64,000 bases of DNA from DATCHW01 sp036508135 (GCA_036508135.1 DATCHW010000015.1:124001-188000); one strand, 5' to 3'; shown: positions 9,904 through 20,005, counted from the stretch's first letter. Numbers and translations: made by a program. Notes: generated from the sequence alone by a model not told the origin.

Positions 9904-10269
9904 ATGAAAAAACTAAAATTATTCCTAATCGCAGCCGTAATTACCGGCTTCATATCTGCAGGAATCGCTTCTGCAGATCCCATTGACTCAAAAATTCAAT
10001 CACTGAATTTACAGATAAAAAAAGAACTAATAGATGTTCTTAATTTGCCTGTTTATTTAAGCTATTGCAATAAAAATCTTGAAGGGAAATCGAAAGTGTT
10101 TTTAACTGTAGATACAAATGGAAAAATAATTATTCTTGATGCAACAGGATCTAATAAATGCTTAAATTCTTACTTAAAGAAAAAAATATCTTCCAGGAAC
10201 TTATGGACTGATACAAAGTATAAAGGTAAGATATTCAAGTATGATATAAATTATATAAAAAGCACATAA
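9904..10269 (+). CDS. Small secreted protein, function unknown
   Basis: The 121-residue product has a clear Sec signal peptide, with cleavage likely after 'ASA' near residue 25, and a mature domain of about 95 residues. The mature part (VFLTVDTNGKIIIL then a conserved Cys, then a basic helix) resembles the short beta-alpha-beta layout of TonB C-terminal-like domains, but this is weak. Two cysteines in the mature part could pair. The gene has one of the clearest ribosome sites here (AAGGAG at 9887-9892, 11 bases before ATG) and its own strong terminator, so it is a well-expressed single-gene unit. Confidence 0.7.
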   Translation: MKKLKLFLIAAVITGFISAGIASADPIDSKIQSLNLQIKKELIDVLNLPVYLSYCNKNLEGKSKVFLTVDTNGKIIILDATGSNKCLNSYLKKKISSRNLWTDTKYKGKIFKYDINYIKST

Positions 10270-10296
10270 ATACAATAATAAAATAATCCCTATTTT

Positions 10297-10327
10297 AAAA
10301 CGCCGGTTGAAGATACCGGCGTTTTTT
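10297..10327 (+). terminator. Rho-independent terminator of the small secreted-protein gene
   Basis: An 11-bp perfect stem (AAAACGCCGGT / ACCGGCGTTTT, loop of 7) runs into a T-run, 27 bases past the stop at 10269. Confidence 0.9.
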
Positions 10328-10427
10328 ATTTATAACCGCCATGTTTATATAGTTGTTACAGCGTAAATATAAAAATAACTTGAATTTACAAACATTAACA
10401 TCTATTTTTTATTATAAAATAAAAATT

Positions 10428-12914
10428 ATGACAGCAAAAAAGACCCTTAAAAGCGGTAAAGAATATCTTTATATATTCTTTGCATTAATAATAGGATTTG
10501 CAGGTTTTTTACCCGGTTGCACAACCAATGTCGATGAAGACCCGGAAGTTCAAAGAATGAAAGATTCTGTGAATGTATATTCCGCTCTTAATACTGCCTA
10601 TTCAAAATACAAGGATGCTTTGAAAGCTTTTCAGGATGATCAAAAATCTTCATCAAAAAAATTATACGACCAGTGCGTAGATATATTCGCAGATTTCGAT
10701 ATGAAGGTTTTTAATAATCCAAGAAACTCACAGTGGAAAAGCGACTTCAATGAATTAGGCAGGTCAATTGTTCAGGATTATCTTGCTTCACAGTTAGAGA
10801 TAGAGGATAATAGTAAAGTTTTCAAATTAGCCGATAAATTTAAAATCAAATATGAGAAGGTAAATGTTTACACTAAAATTGATGTAGAACCTTTACCTGA
10901 TGGCAAGGATGTACCGTTAATCCGGAATAATTTTGTTGATGAATATATAGATTTCTTTTCAAAGACAGATAGAGGCAGAGGGTTTGTAGATAAGACTCTT
11001 TATCGTTCAGGGATGTATTTTCCTTTGATGAGAAAAATTATCAGATTCCACAATGCACCTGAGGAAATAGTTTACCTTTCAGTTGTAGAGTCAGGGCTAA
11101 GCCCGACTATTGTATCGAAAGCCGGAGCAACGGGATTATGGCAGTTTATGCCTTCAACGGGCTCTTCTTATGGATTGTATTCGGATTCTTATCGTGACGA
11201 TAGAAGGGATTTTGAAAAATCCACAGATGCTGCATCGAGACATTTGAAAGATCTTTACAGGTCGTTCGACGACTGGTACCTGGCATTTGCATCTTACAAT
11301 GCAGGACCCGGAAGAATTACAAGTGCAATGAGTAAGAGCGGCTCAAAAGATTTCTGGAGCATAAGATCCTATCTTCCCGGAGAAACAAAGAACTATGTAC
11401 CATCGATTCTTGCAATATCATATATTTTCCGGGATCCGGAATCGTATGGCTTTAAGGATGTTGAATTCGGAAAACCGATTACGTTTGATAGAATGAATAT
11501 AAAAGCAAATCTTACTTTTGACCAGGTAGCAGATTTTTCAGGTACCGATATAGAATCAATCAGGAGTCTGAATCCTGAACTTCTTCAGGATGCACTTCCT
11601 CCGTATGATGTGCCTTATCAGCTCCGGATTCCTCGCGGCTCCTACGACAAATTTATTTCAAATTATAAAAAATCGATTGAATTCGAAAAGAACGGGATGA
11701 TAGAGCCGGAATACGCTGGAGATGAAGAAGCTATGTATGCTGATGAACCAATGGGAAGCTATTATAAAGTTGAGGGTTATAATCCGGGTGATGATAAATA
11801 TGTAGTGAATACTCAAAATAAAAAGAAAATTTCATATACATTTAAATCAACAGACAATCTTAAAATTGTATCGGATTCTTTCAGAGTAAGACCTTCAGAT
11901 ATAAGAATCTGGAATAACCTGCCTGTTGGGATATATCCTAAACCTAATCAGATATTAAATATATATCTTTCGGAATCTTCTTATAATAAATTGTATGGCA
12001 TTGAGGAACCTAAACCAGATTCAACTGAGAAAGAAATTATCAATGAAAAAATTAAGGAAAAGAAAGAAGATAAAACCGAAGTCAAAAATAGCGATAAAGA
12101 AAAAAATAAACCTGTAATATTAACGACAGAAGTAAAAAAGAAAGAAAAAACCGACAAGAAGCAGAATACAAATGGGAAAAAAGAACAGTCTTATACTGTA
12201 AAAGAGGGTGATGGACTTGGTATAATTGCAGAACTCTATGGCGTTAAGATTCAGGATATTAAGGACTGGAATGATTTAAAAGATGATAAAATATTAGTCG
12301 GACAAGTATTGAAAATCTATTCAGACAAAAAAGTCGAGACAACGGTAAAAAAGAATAAGGAAACGTCACACAAAGTTCAGGAAGGTGAAAATTTATCGAC
12401 TATTGCAAATGATTATGATGTATCGGTTGAGGACCTTATGAATTGGAATAATTTAGATGATGACAAAATTTTAGTCGGACAGGTTTTAGCAGTAGTTGAA
12501 CCTGTTAAGATAGATGTAAAAGAAAAGACCTCAAAGAATAATTCTAAAGCCAAAACTCACAAAGTTCAGGAGGGTGAAAACTTATCTAACATTGCCGGGA
12601 AATTCGATGTGACGGTAGATGATATAATGGAATGGAATAATCTGGATAACGATAAAATACTTGTCGGACAGACACTGATTGTTTCTGACCCCGGTAATAA
12701 TACAACCAAGGAAAAAACAAAAGAAAAAACTAAAGAAAGAGTAAAAAAAATAGTCCACACAGTAAAAAAAGGTGAAAACCTTCAGAAGATTGCAGATGAA
12801 TACGGCGTAGAAGTGACTGATATAAAGGAATGGAACTCTTTAAAATCAGATAAAATAACGGTTGGGCAGGAACTTAAGATTATAGTTAAAGATACAGGCA
12901 CTAAAAAGAAATAA
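10428..12914 (+). CDS. mltD: Membrane-bound lytic murein transglycosylase D-like lipoprotein with five LysM domains
   Basis: The enzyme cleaves peptidoglycan glycan strands to 1,6-anhydro products. An N-terminal lipoprotein signal (lipobox around 'LPGC') is followed by an SLT domain with the catalytic glutamate in VVESGLSP, then ATGLWQFMPSTG and the later motif ASYNAGPGRI. The C-terminal third holds five LysM peptidoglycan-binding repeats, four of them near-identical (each ending in DKI-VGQ), separated by Lys/Glu-rich linkers. The ATG at 10428 is chosen over a TTG at 10353 because only the later start puts the signal peptide at the end of the protein. It is longer than E. coli MltD because of the extra LysM copies. 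Confidence 0.92.
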   Translation: MTAKKTLKSGKEYLYIFFALIIGFAGFLPGCTTNVDEDPEVQRMKDSVNVYSALNTAYSKYKDALKAFQDDQKSSSKKLYDQCVDIFADFDMKVFNNPRNSQWKSDFNELGRSIVQDYLASQLEIEDNSKVFKLADKFKIKYEKVNVYTKIDVEPLPDGKDVPLIRNNFVDEYIDFFSKTDRGRGFVDKTLYRSGMYFPLMRKIIRFHNAPEEIVYLSVVESGLSPTIVSKAGATGLWQFMPSTGSSYGLYSDSYRDDRRDFEKSTDAASRHLKDLYRSFDDWYLAFASYNAGPGRITSAMSKSGSKDFWSIRSYLPGETKNYVPSILAISYIFRDPESYGFKDVEFGKPITFDRMNIKANLTFDQVADFSGTDIESIRSLNPELLQDALPPYDVPYQLRIPRGSYDKFISNYKKSIEFEKNGMIEPEYAGDEEAMYADEPMGSYYKVEGYNPGDDKYVVNTQNKKKISYTFKSTDNLKIVSDSFRVRPSDIRIWNNLPVGIYPKPNQILNIYLSESSYNKLYGIEEPKPDSTEKEIINEKIKEKKEDKTEVKNSDKEKNKPVILTTEVKKKEKTDKKQNTNGKKEQSYTVKEGDGLGIIAELYGVKIQDIKDWNDLKDDKILVGQVLKIYSDKKVETTVKKNKETSHKVQEGENLSTIANDYDVSVEDLMNWNNLDDDKILVGQVLAVVEPVKIDVKEKTSKNNSKAKTHKVQEGENLSNIAGKFDVTVDDIMEWNNLDNDKILVGQTLIVSDPGNNTTKEKTKEKTKERVKKIVHTVKKGENLQKIADEYGVEVTDIKEWNSLKSDKITVGQELKIIVKDTGTKKK

Positions 12915-12980
12915 AATTTTATTTTTTTAAAATTTTAAGTTGAATTAAGATATTAAAAAAATTACTTTTGTATTCATATT

Positions 12981-13053
12981 GCTGGCGTAGCTCAGTTGGT
13001 AGAGCAGTTGATTTGTAATCAACCGGTCGGGGGTTCAAATCCCTCCGCCAGCT
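12981..13053 (+). tRNA. tRNA-Thr (anticodon TGT)
   Basis: Complete cloverleaf: a 7-bp acceptor stem (GCTGGCG / CGCCAGC) with discriminator T, D-arm GCTC/GAGC, anticodon stem GTTGA/TCAAC with loop TTTGTAA giving anticodon TGT (reads ACA), and T-arm with the TTCAAAT loop. CCA is not encoded. No partial copy of the tRNA 3' end is seen nearby, so it has not served as an element attachment site here. Confidence 0.97.
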
Positions 13054-13060
13054 CAAAATA

Positions 13061-13088
13061 AAAAAAGCCCGGTCATCCGGGCTTTTTT
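13061..13088 (+). terminator. Terminator after tRNA-Thr
   Basis: A 12-bp stem (AAAAAAGCCCGG / CCGGGCTTTTTT, loop TCAT) eight bases after the tRNA. It works in either direction, so it can also stop transcripts converging from the DPP-IV side. Confidence 0.92.
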
Positions 13089-13139
13089 TATTTTTCTAAA
13101 TTAAGATTTTTTAAACTTAAGTTCCTGTCTGTTTAAAAT

Positions 13140-15332
13140 TCATTTCATATTCTTAATAAAATATTCACTGATTCTCGTAAATAAATGTAATCTCGTTAAT
13201 CCCCCGCCAATGTTGTGATTCCTGTCAGGATAATATTCCGAATCAAATTTTTTATTTGCTTTTATCATAGCTTTTACCATTTCGACCGAATTCTGAAAGT
13301 GCACATTGTCATCAGCAGTACCGTGAATTATCAGGAAATTACCTTTTAGTTTGTCAACAAAATTTATCGGAGAATTATCATCATATCCGCCCGGATTTTC
13401 CTGAGGAGTGCGCATATATCTTTCCATATAAATATTATCATAGTATCTCCAGTTCGTGACAGGTGCAACCGCTACTGCGGTATTGAAATAATCCGCTCCT
13501 TTTGTTATACACATAGCCGACATATACCCACCGAAACTCCATCCGAATATTCCGATTTTATTCCTGTCAATATATGAAAGCGAGCCAAGATATTTTGCTG
13601 TTTCAATCATATCATCTGTTTCATATTTTCCCAGTTGTAAATAAGTACATTTCTTGAATTCTTCCCCTTTTCCGCTCGTTCCTCTTCCATCGACCGAAAC
13701 AATTACAAAACCCTGCTGAGTCATATACTGATACCAGTATCCAAATGAACCTTGCCATGCATCTATCACCGTGTTTGCACCGGGTCCGCCGTAAACGTAT
13801 ATTATCACCGGGTATTTCTTCTTCGAATCGAAATCAGCAGGTTTGAGCATCCATCCGTTTAATTCAGTATTTTCAGATGTCTTGAATTTAAATAAATCGT
13901 AAGTTCCAAGATTAAAATCTTTCAGTTTATTTTTTAATACTGCATTATCTTCAATCACCCTGATAAACTCTCCGTTTGAATTATATACCGATATAATATT
14001 CGGCTGGTTCATATTTGAATAGCTATTAATGTAATATGTGAAATCTTTATTGAAAGTGACTGAGTTATAACCTTTTAAAGAAGTAATTTTCTTTTTCCCT
14101 GTGCCGTCGAGTTTTACAGAATAAATTAATTTTTCAGCAGGTGAATCATCAAAGCTTGAAAAGTAAACAATACCTTTGCTTTCATCAACTCCCAGAAGTC
14201 CTGAAACTTCTGAATTACCATTCGTAATTTGATTTTTCAAAACTCCATTTATATCATAATAGTAAATATGATTAAAACCATTTCGCTCACTTTGCCACAG
14301 GAAACTATTATCTTTCAGGAATGAGAGTTCGTTGATATTAAGATAATATTTATTTTCTTCGTGAAGTATAACTTTAGAGTTCAAATCCGAAGAGTTTACA
14401 AGAATTAAATCGAGAGCATTTTGCAGGCGGTTTAATTTCAAAATGCAAAATTTATCGTTATCTTTTGTCCACTCAATACGGGGGATATAAATGTTTTTAT
14501 CTTCTCCCAATTCAATTTTCGAAGTCTTTGCTGAGGAGAGTTCATAGATAAGAATATCAATTATTGAATTGTTTTCTCCTGCCTTTGGATACTTGTAAGA
14601 GACAACTGAAGGATATAAACTATCGTAATCGATATAAGTGTATTCACGGACATTACTCTCATCAAATCTATAAAAAGCAATTTTATCGCTGTTAGGAGAC
14701 CACATATATCCTTCTTTTAAACCAAACTCTTCTTCATAAACCCAATCTGCTGAACCATTAATAATTTGATTTTTTTTACCGTCAAAAGTAATTTGGCTTT
14801 CTGTACTTTTATCAAGGTCGTAGAAGAAAAGATTATTTGAGCGAACATAAGCGATTTTATTTCCATCCGGAGAAAAGCTTGCATACATTGAAGGTTTTGG
14901 TGTTATTTTTTTAAGTACGCGGGATTTTAAATCGAAAACGTAATAATCTTCGATTGCAGAGTAACGATAAATTTTTTCACGTGTTACAGAAAAAAGAATT
15001 TTCGTTTCATCTAAATTAAACTGATAACCCTCTATTTGAATTGTATCACTTGTACCGTCAACAATTAATTCACTTTCCCGGACTATTGTCTCTATTTTTT
15101 CTCCGGTCCTGAAACTATATTTTACTACAGATGCTTCTTTAGATTCGCTATAATCTATTGACGTATAAAATTCTCCGTTATTAAGAGATTCATATCCTGA
15201 AACACCTTCTGTAACAAGAGTTCGTTTAGCAAAAATATCATCAAGTGTTAAATTCTTCCTGCTTTGTGCGTTCAGGTTCGCAGAAAAAATTAGGATAAAA
15301 ATGAAAAAGAAATATTCTTTTTTAATGTTCAT
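13140..15332 (-). CDS. Dipeptidyl peptidase IV (S9B family), exported
   Basis: A secreted serine exopeptidase that removes X-Pro dipeptides. The signal peptide ends at 'NLNA-Q' (about residue 22), then comes an eight-bladed beta-propeller (about 40-470) and an alpha/beta-hydrolase domain (about 480-730). The triad is visible: serine in GWSFGGYMS, aspartate in HGTADDNVHF and histidine in DRNHNI. The double-Glu motif of DPP-IV is seen as YEEEFG in the propeller. The ATG at 15332 puts the signal peptide at the N-terminus; another ATG at 15365 would add 11 residues and has a slightly better purine stretch upstream, so the start is not fully settled. No T9SS domain at the C-terminus. Confidence 0.93.
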   Translation of the reverse strand: MNIKKEYFFFIFILIFSANLNAQSRKNLTLDDIFAKRTLVTEGVSGYESLNNGEFYTSIDYSESKEASVVKYSFRTGEKIETIVRESELIVDGTSDTIQIEGYQFNLDETKILFSVTREKIYRYSAIEDYYVFDLKSRVLKKITPKPSMYASFSPDGNKIAYVRSNNLFFYDLDKSTESQITFDGKKNQIINGSADWVYEEEFGLKEGYMWSPNSDKIAFYRFDESNVREYTYIDYDSLYPSVVSYKYPKAGENNSIIDILIYELSSAKTSKIELGEDKNIYIPRIEWTKDNDKFCILKLNRLQNALDLILVNSSDLNSKVILHEENKYYLNINELSFLKDNSFLWQSERNGFNHIYYYDINGVLKNQITNGNSEVSGLLGVDESKGIVYFSSFDDSPAEKLIYSVKLDGTGKKKITSLKGYNSVTFNKDFTYYINSYSNMNQPNIISVYNSNGEFIRVIEDNAVLKNKLKDFNLGTYDLFKFKTSENTELNGWMLKPADFDSKKKYPVIIYVYGGPGANTVIDAWQGSFGYWYQYMTQQGFVIVSVDGRGTSGKGEEFKKCTYLQLGKYETDDMIETAKYLGSLSYIDRNKIGIFGWSFGGYMSAMCITKGADYFNTAVAVAPVTNWRYYDNIYMERYMRTPQENPGGYDDNSPINFVDKLKGNFLIIHGTADDNVHFQNSVEMVKAMIKANKKFDSEYYPDRNHNIGGGLTRLHLFTRISEYFIKNMK

Positions 15333-15444
15333 ATGGATTGAGTTTTCGCAGGATAAGTTTCCCATTCACCGGGAATTAATCTGCGGTAATGTTATTTTGT
15401 TAATTTGCAGTTTGAAAATTTTATTTTTACTATTTTTAATATCT

Positions 15445-16419
15445 TTAATATTTTTGATTTTGATGCCACTTCCAGGCTGTTTCTATTATTCTATCCAAAT
15501 CATATTCAGGAACCCATCCAAGAATATTTTTTGCTTTTTGATTATCTGCGACAAGAGAATCCGGGTCTCCCTGACGCCGCTGAATAATTTCTGATTTAAT
15601 TTCCCTGCCGGTAATTTTCCTCGATTTGCTTATTATTTCTTTCACTGAATAACCTACTCCCGTACCTAAATTAATAACATCTGATTGATTGTTTCTTATA
15701 AGTAATTCGAGCGCTCTTATGTGTGCATCTGCAAGGTCATTAACGTGTATGTAATCACGGATACAAGTACCATCCTTAGTATTATAATCATCTCCGTAAA
15801 TCCTGATGTTTTCCCGTTTACCGAGAGCAGAATAAAGTACTAAAGGAATTAAATGAGGTTCCGGATCGTGGCTTTCCCCTATCGAAGAATCATCCGAAGC
15901 ACCTGCGGCATTAAAATACCTTAATGCGATATGCTTCATACCATAAGAGATATCATAGAAATCAAGGATTTCCTCAACAATCATTTTGGTCTTAGCGTAT
16001 GGGTTTATTGGTTTTACAATTTCTTTTTCGGAAATAGGAGTTTTTAATGGATTTCCGTATAAAGAACAAGTAGAAGAAAATACAAAATGTTTCACTCCGT
16101 TTTCTTTTGCTAGTTTTATAAGATTGTTGCTCCCTAAAACATTATTTTTAAAATACATTTCCGGATTTTCCGTTGATTCCCCTACATAAGCAAATGCAGC
16201 AAAGTGAATAATTGCATCAAATTTATATTTTCTGAATGATGATTTAAGGTTTTCAAAATCCAGAAGATTAACTATTTCAAAAGGAATTCCTTTGGGTATG
16301 GATTCAATATGCCCCCTTGATAAATTATCGAAAACGGTCACATTAAATCCTTTTTCAAGCAGCATTTTTACAGTATGAGAACCAATATAACCGGCACCTC
16401 CGGTAACAAGAATATTCAT
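15445..16419 (-). CDS. galE: UDP-glucose 4-epimerase
   Basis: GalE interconverts UDP-glucose and UDP-galactose with bound NAD for the Leloir pathway and surface polysaccharides. The 324-residue extended SDR protein has the N-terminal NAD motif GGAGYIGSHT, serine of the triad in SSTCSLYG, and the YAKTK motif with tyrosine and lysine. The segment RYFNAAGA and the conserved 'DGTCIRDYIHV' are typical of GalE rather than of other epimerases. It stands alone on the minus strand, 112 bases from the DPP-IV gene start. Confidence 0.93.
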   Translation of the reverse strand: MNILVTGGAGYIGSHTVKMLLEKGFNVTVFDNLSRGHIESIPKGIPFEIVNLLDFENLKSSFRKYKFDAIIHFAAFAYVGESTENPEMYFKNNVLGSNNLIKLAKENGVKHFVFSSTCSLYGNPLKTPISEKEIVKPINPYAKTKMIVEEILDFYDISYGMKHIALRYFNAAGASDDSSIGESHDPEPHLIPLVLYSALGKRENIRIYGDDYNTKDGTCIRDYIHVNDLADAHIRALELLIRNNQSDVINLGTGVGYSVKEIISKSRKITGREIKSEIIQRRQGDPDSLVADNQKAKNILGWVPEYDLDRIIETAWKWHQNQKY

Positions 16420-16773
16420 AATTTCGATTTTATTTATTGAAAATAAACATTTTTAATTAATTAATTAAAGTTAGAAATAAACACCAATCCGATGTTGGAC
16501 AATAAAGATCCCCTCCAATGAGGGAAATCTTTAATTTCTAGTTGACTAATAATCAATGTAAACAATGAAGCAGGAATATTTTATTATATTAATTTTATTT
16601 ATATTAATATAACGAAATCATAAGCATGGGAGTATGAGTTCTCGAGATTGTATATCAAGAGTTTTGTATTCAGAGGTTATACCGACAAAAACTTCTCATC
16701 ATTATTGTCGATTTATTCTTTTTTGTGGATTGTCAGAATTTAAATTAGAATTTAAATGGTAAATTTTAAATCA
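16420..16773. other. Intergenic region with one imperfect hairpin
   Basis: The region separates galE from the divergent T9SS paralogue. The only structure seen is a hairpin at 16504-16532 (AAAGAT and CCCTC pairing with GAGGG and ATCTTT). It may be a repeat-family hairpin. No reading frame with coding character and no RNA gene is seen. Confidence 0.5.
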
Positions 16774-18183
16774 ATGAAAAAAATAATTTTCAAAAGCGTA
16801 ATTTTTCTTTCATCACTAATTATAGTTTTAGTTTCAGTGATTATAATATTATCTTTCAATACAAATGATGAAAGTAAGATAAATACTTCCAATAGTGGCT
16901 GGCAGTTACAGACTAATCTGCAGACTCTTCTGAATGGAAGAACAATAACTGATATGACCTTTATAGATAGTCTGACAGGATTTGCTGTAACAAATACTCC
17001 GAATAATGATACGGGATTTATATTAAAAACCACTAATGGGGGTAATAATTGGTTTATAAATTTTAATAATATCGGACCTTATGGAGATTCTTACCTAAAA
17101 ATATCTTTTATTACCGATAGTATCGGTTATAGTTGCGGTGGTGGTGGATTTGCATTTATTTGTAAGACAACAAACAAAGGAAATACTTGGATTAAAAATA
17201 GTTATTCCTGGGCTACTGCATTTTTAGGAATGAGTATATTAGGAAAAGATACAATTTATGTTGTTGATGACGATGGTCTTGTTGGTGGCGTATTCCGTTC
17301 GACGAATGGCGGACAGAACTGGCAGAATATATATTCAGCAGGGATGTATAATCCTATGGATATTTATATGTTCAATGGAAGAATTGGGTTTTATAAGCAG
17401 GATAAGCTTTATAAAACTTTAAATGGTGGTTTTTCATGGTTTAATATTAATGATACAACATATTGGGATATATATTTTTTAGACTCATCGAACGGATATA
17501 GAGTCGTAGGTGCAAAAATAGAAAAAACAACAAACGGGGGATATAATTGGATAGCTCAAACTCTTCCAAATATACCCGGAGGAACTACGAATAATGATAT
17601 CCGAAAATTATTTTTTATAAAAAAGGATACAATTTGGGCAGTAGGAGGTTATGTACAATTTCATAATCCAAATAGAGACAGAGGAACTATATATAAGACC
17701 ACTAACGGAGGAATTAATTGGGGATATCAGTTACCTGACACTCATATCATTCAAATTTCACGTTATTATTTATTAAATTTCAAAGGTTATGAAAGTAAAT
17801 ATGGCTGGGCATATAATCCCATTGGGTTGGGAGTTAATACAATAACAGGAGGAGATACAACATTTTTTGTAGGAATAAATAAAAATACGAGTAATATACC
17901 AAATGATTTTTTGTTAGAACAGAATTATCCAAACCCGTTCAATTCAAAATCAAAAATTAAATATCAAATAAATAAAGAAGTCAGAAGTCAGAAGTCAGAA
18001 GTTAAGTTAAAAGTTTTTGATATTCTGGGTAAAGAAATTATAACATTAGTGAACGAAACAAAATATCCCGGAAGTTATGAAATCAGCTTTGATGGAAGTA
18101 ATTTATCTTCGGGTATATATTTTTATTCGTTATTTATAGATGGAAAAATAGTCGATGCAAAGGAAGCATTGCTTATTAAATGA
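16774..18183 (+). CDS. T9SS-exported YCF48/BNR-like beta-propeller protein (copy A)
   Basis: A secreted 469-residue protein. An N-terminal hydrophobic signal/anchor (about residues 5-25) precedes a propeller built of at least six repeats with the motif KTTNGG-x-x-W, as in photosystem II stability factor-like (YCF48) and BNR proteins. A C-terminal type IX sorting domain (about 390-469) starts with 'LEQNYPNPFN' and ends with a Lys-rich tail, so it should cross the outer membrane through the T9SS. The function is unknown; such propellers are often adhesins or carbohydrate-binding proteins. The ATG at 16774 matches the start of copy B; an in-frame ATG at 16756 would add six residues. It is a tandem duplicate of the next gene. 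Confidence 0.82.
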   Translation: MKKIIFKSVIFLSSLIIVLVSVIIILSFNTNDESKINTSNSGWQLQTNLQTLLNGRTITDMTFIDSLTGFAVTNTPNNDTGFILKTTNGGNNWFINFNNIGPYGDSYLKISFITDSIGYSCGGGGFAFICKTTNKGNTWIKNSYSWATAFLGMSILGKDTIYVVDDDGLVGGVFRSTNGGQNWQNIYSAGMYNPMDIYMFNGRIGFYKQDKLYKTLNGGFSWFNINDTTYWDIYFLDSSNGYRVVGAKIEKTTNGGYNWIAQTLPNIPGGTTNNDIRKLFFIKKDTIWAVGGYVQFHNPNRDRGTIYKTTNGGINWGYQLPDTHIIQISRYYLLNFKGYESKYGWAYNPIGLGVNTITGGDTTFFVGINKNTSNIPNDFLLEQNYPNPFNSKSKIKYQINKEVRSQKSEVKLKVFDILGKEIITLVNETKYPGSYEISFDGSNLSSGIYFYSLFIDGKIVDAKEALLIK

Positions 18184-18271
18184 TTATTTAAAATAGAATT
18201 GAATACATTATATTTTGGGAAATAAAATGACTGTTCATTAAATTGGTTTTACAAATTATTTCATTATCACA

Positions 18272-19672
18272 ATGAAAAAAATAATTTTCAAAAGCGTAAT
18301 TTTTCTTTCATCACTAATTATAGTTTTAGTTTCAGTGATTATAATATTATCTTTCAATACAAATGATGAAAGTAAGATAAATACTACAAACAGTGGCTGG
18401 CAGTTGCAGACTAATCTTCAGACGCTTCTTAACGAAAGAGCAATTACTGATATGACCTTTATTGATAGTTTAACTGGTTTCGCAGTATCAAATAATAAAA
18501 GCCCTGGTGATACAGGATATATATTTAAAACTACTAATGGCGGATATAATTGGTTTGTTAATTTTATGCCCTCAAAAAGATTTACGAGAATAGAATTTGT
18601 TAATGATAGTATAGGATATGCTTGCGGGGGTTCTGGGGGGGGGACAGCTTACTATTGTAAAACTACTGATAGAGGTAATACTTGGTTTAGTTATATTTGT
18701 GGCTGGGCAGCTAATTTTATGGGTATGAGTATATTAAATAAAGATACGATTTTTTTTAGCGATGATGATGGTCTCGTTGGCGGAGTATTCCGCTCAACGA
18801 ACGGCGGGCAGAACTGGGAGAATATATATTCCGCAGGAATGTATAATCCTCAGGATATTTATATGTTCAATGGTAATATTGGGTTTTATACTCAGGTCAA
18901 TTTATATAAAACTACAAATGGAGGTTATAGTTGGACAGAAATAGATAGTCTGGGATTTTCAGATATATATTTTTTAAATTCCCTGACTGGTTATCGGGCA
19001 ATCGGATATATCCAAAAGACCACTAATGGAGGCAATACTTGGACAACACAGACTTTACCAATAATTCCCGGAGTATACACAGGAAATTTATCAATTCAAA
19101 AATTGTTTTTTATTAATCAAGATACAATCTGGGCAGCAGGAAACTATGTTTGGTATCCGAACCCTGGGAGATACAGAGCGTTAATAAATAAAACTACTAA
19201 TGGAGGAATGAATTGGGGATATCAATTACCTGATACAAATTTAGTTCAGACATATAGATATATTCATGTAAATTTTTATAATAAGAATAATGGGTGGGCA
19301 TATATGGCAAATGGAAAAGGTGTATATACAACCACAGGCGGAGATTCAACCATTTATGTTGGTATAAATCAGAATGCAGGGAATATACCTGTAGATTTCA
19401 TTTTAGAACAGAGTTATCCAAACCCATTCAATTCAAAATCAAAAATTAAATATCAAATAAATAAAGAAGTCAGAAGTCAGAAGTCAGAAGTTAAGTTAAA
19501 AGTCTTTGATATTCTGGGTAAAGAAATTATAACATTAGTGAACGAAACAAAATATCCCGGAAATTATGAAATAAAATTTGATGCAAGTAATCTATCATCA
19601 GGCATTTATTTTTATTCGTTATTTATAGATGGATATAAAATCGATACGAAGAAAATGCTGCTGATTAAATAA
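18272..19672 (+). CDS. T9SS-exported YCF48/BNR-like beta-propeller protein (copy B)
   Basis: A 466-residue paralogue of copy A with the same architecture: signal/anchor, KTTNGG-x-x-W repeats, and a C-terminal 'YPNPFN' sorting domain. About the first 110 bases and about 150 bases of the sorting-domain coding sequence are almost identical to copy A, while the propeller differs at many positions. Both copies carry a short three-times-repeated AGAAGTC motif inside the sorting domain, giving an inserted SQKSEV segment. The 88-base gap shows no terminator, so both could be on one transcript. A terminator at 19759-19789 follows. Confidence 0.82.
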   Translation: MKKIIFKSVIFLSSLIIVLVSVIIILSFNTNDESKINTTNSGWQLQTNLQTLLNERAITDMTFIDSLTGFAVSNNKSPGDTGYIFKTTNGGYNWFVNFMPSKRFTRIEFVNDSIGYACGGSGGGTAYYCKTTDRGNTWFSYICGWAANFMGMSILNKDTIFFSDDDGLVGGVFRSTNGGQNWENIYSAGMYNPQDIYMFNGNIGFYTQVNLYKTTNGGYSWTEIDSLGFSDIYFLNSLTGYRAIGYIQKTTNGGNTWTTQTLPIIPGVYTGNLSIQKLFFINQDTIWAAGNYVWYPNPGRYRALINKTTNGGMNWGYQLPDTNLVQTYRYIHVNFYNKNNGWAYMANGKGVYTTTGGDSTIYVGINQNAGNIPVDFILEQSYPNPFNSKSKIKYQINKEVRSQKSEVKLKVFDILGKEIITLVNETKYPGNYEIKFDASNLSSGIYFYSLFIDGYKIDTKKMLLIK

Positions 19673-19758
19673 CGATAATTAATTAATCGGTAGTCCTCCA
19701 ATTTGTATGGGGGAGTAATGATTAAATAAAATATCTGCAATAATAGAAAAAATCATTG

Positions 19759-19789
19759 AATCCCCTTTGGTTAACGAAGGGGATTTTTT
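19759..19789 (+). terminator. Terminator after the T9SS propeller pair
   Basis: The stem AATCCCCTT / AAGGGGATT with a loop of 9 is followed by a T-run, 87 bases after the stop of copy B. The rest of the 333-base gap up to polA (19673-20005) is AT-rich and shows nothing else. Confidence 0.85.
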
Positions 19790-20005
19790 AATTTCAATTC
19801 CTTACATTATTTGTTACGACGAAAAGAAATGGATTTTTAATACTAATTTGACCTAAAATACCGGTTTAATTAAAATTACATTTTTTATGTCTTAGATCCG
19901 AATTGGAGAAAGTCAATTCGCCCCTTTCTGTATTCAAATTATTATATTGTATAAAAAGTTTAAAATTAAGACTTTATAAAATAAGTTTAACTTTATTTGA
20001 TTTTT

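Noticed and set aside
12981..13053. tRNA-Thr as an integration site
   Set aside because: No copy of its 3' end and no element gene was found nearby; it is followed at once by its own terminator.
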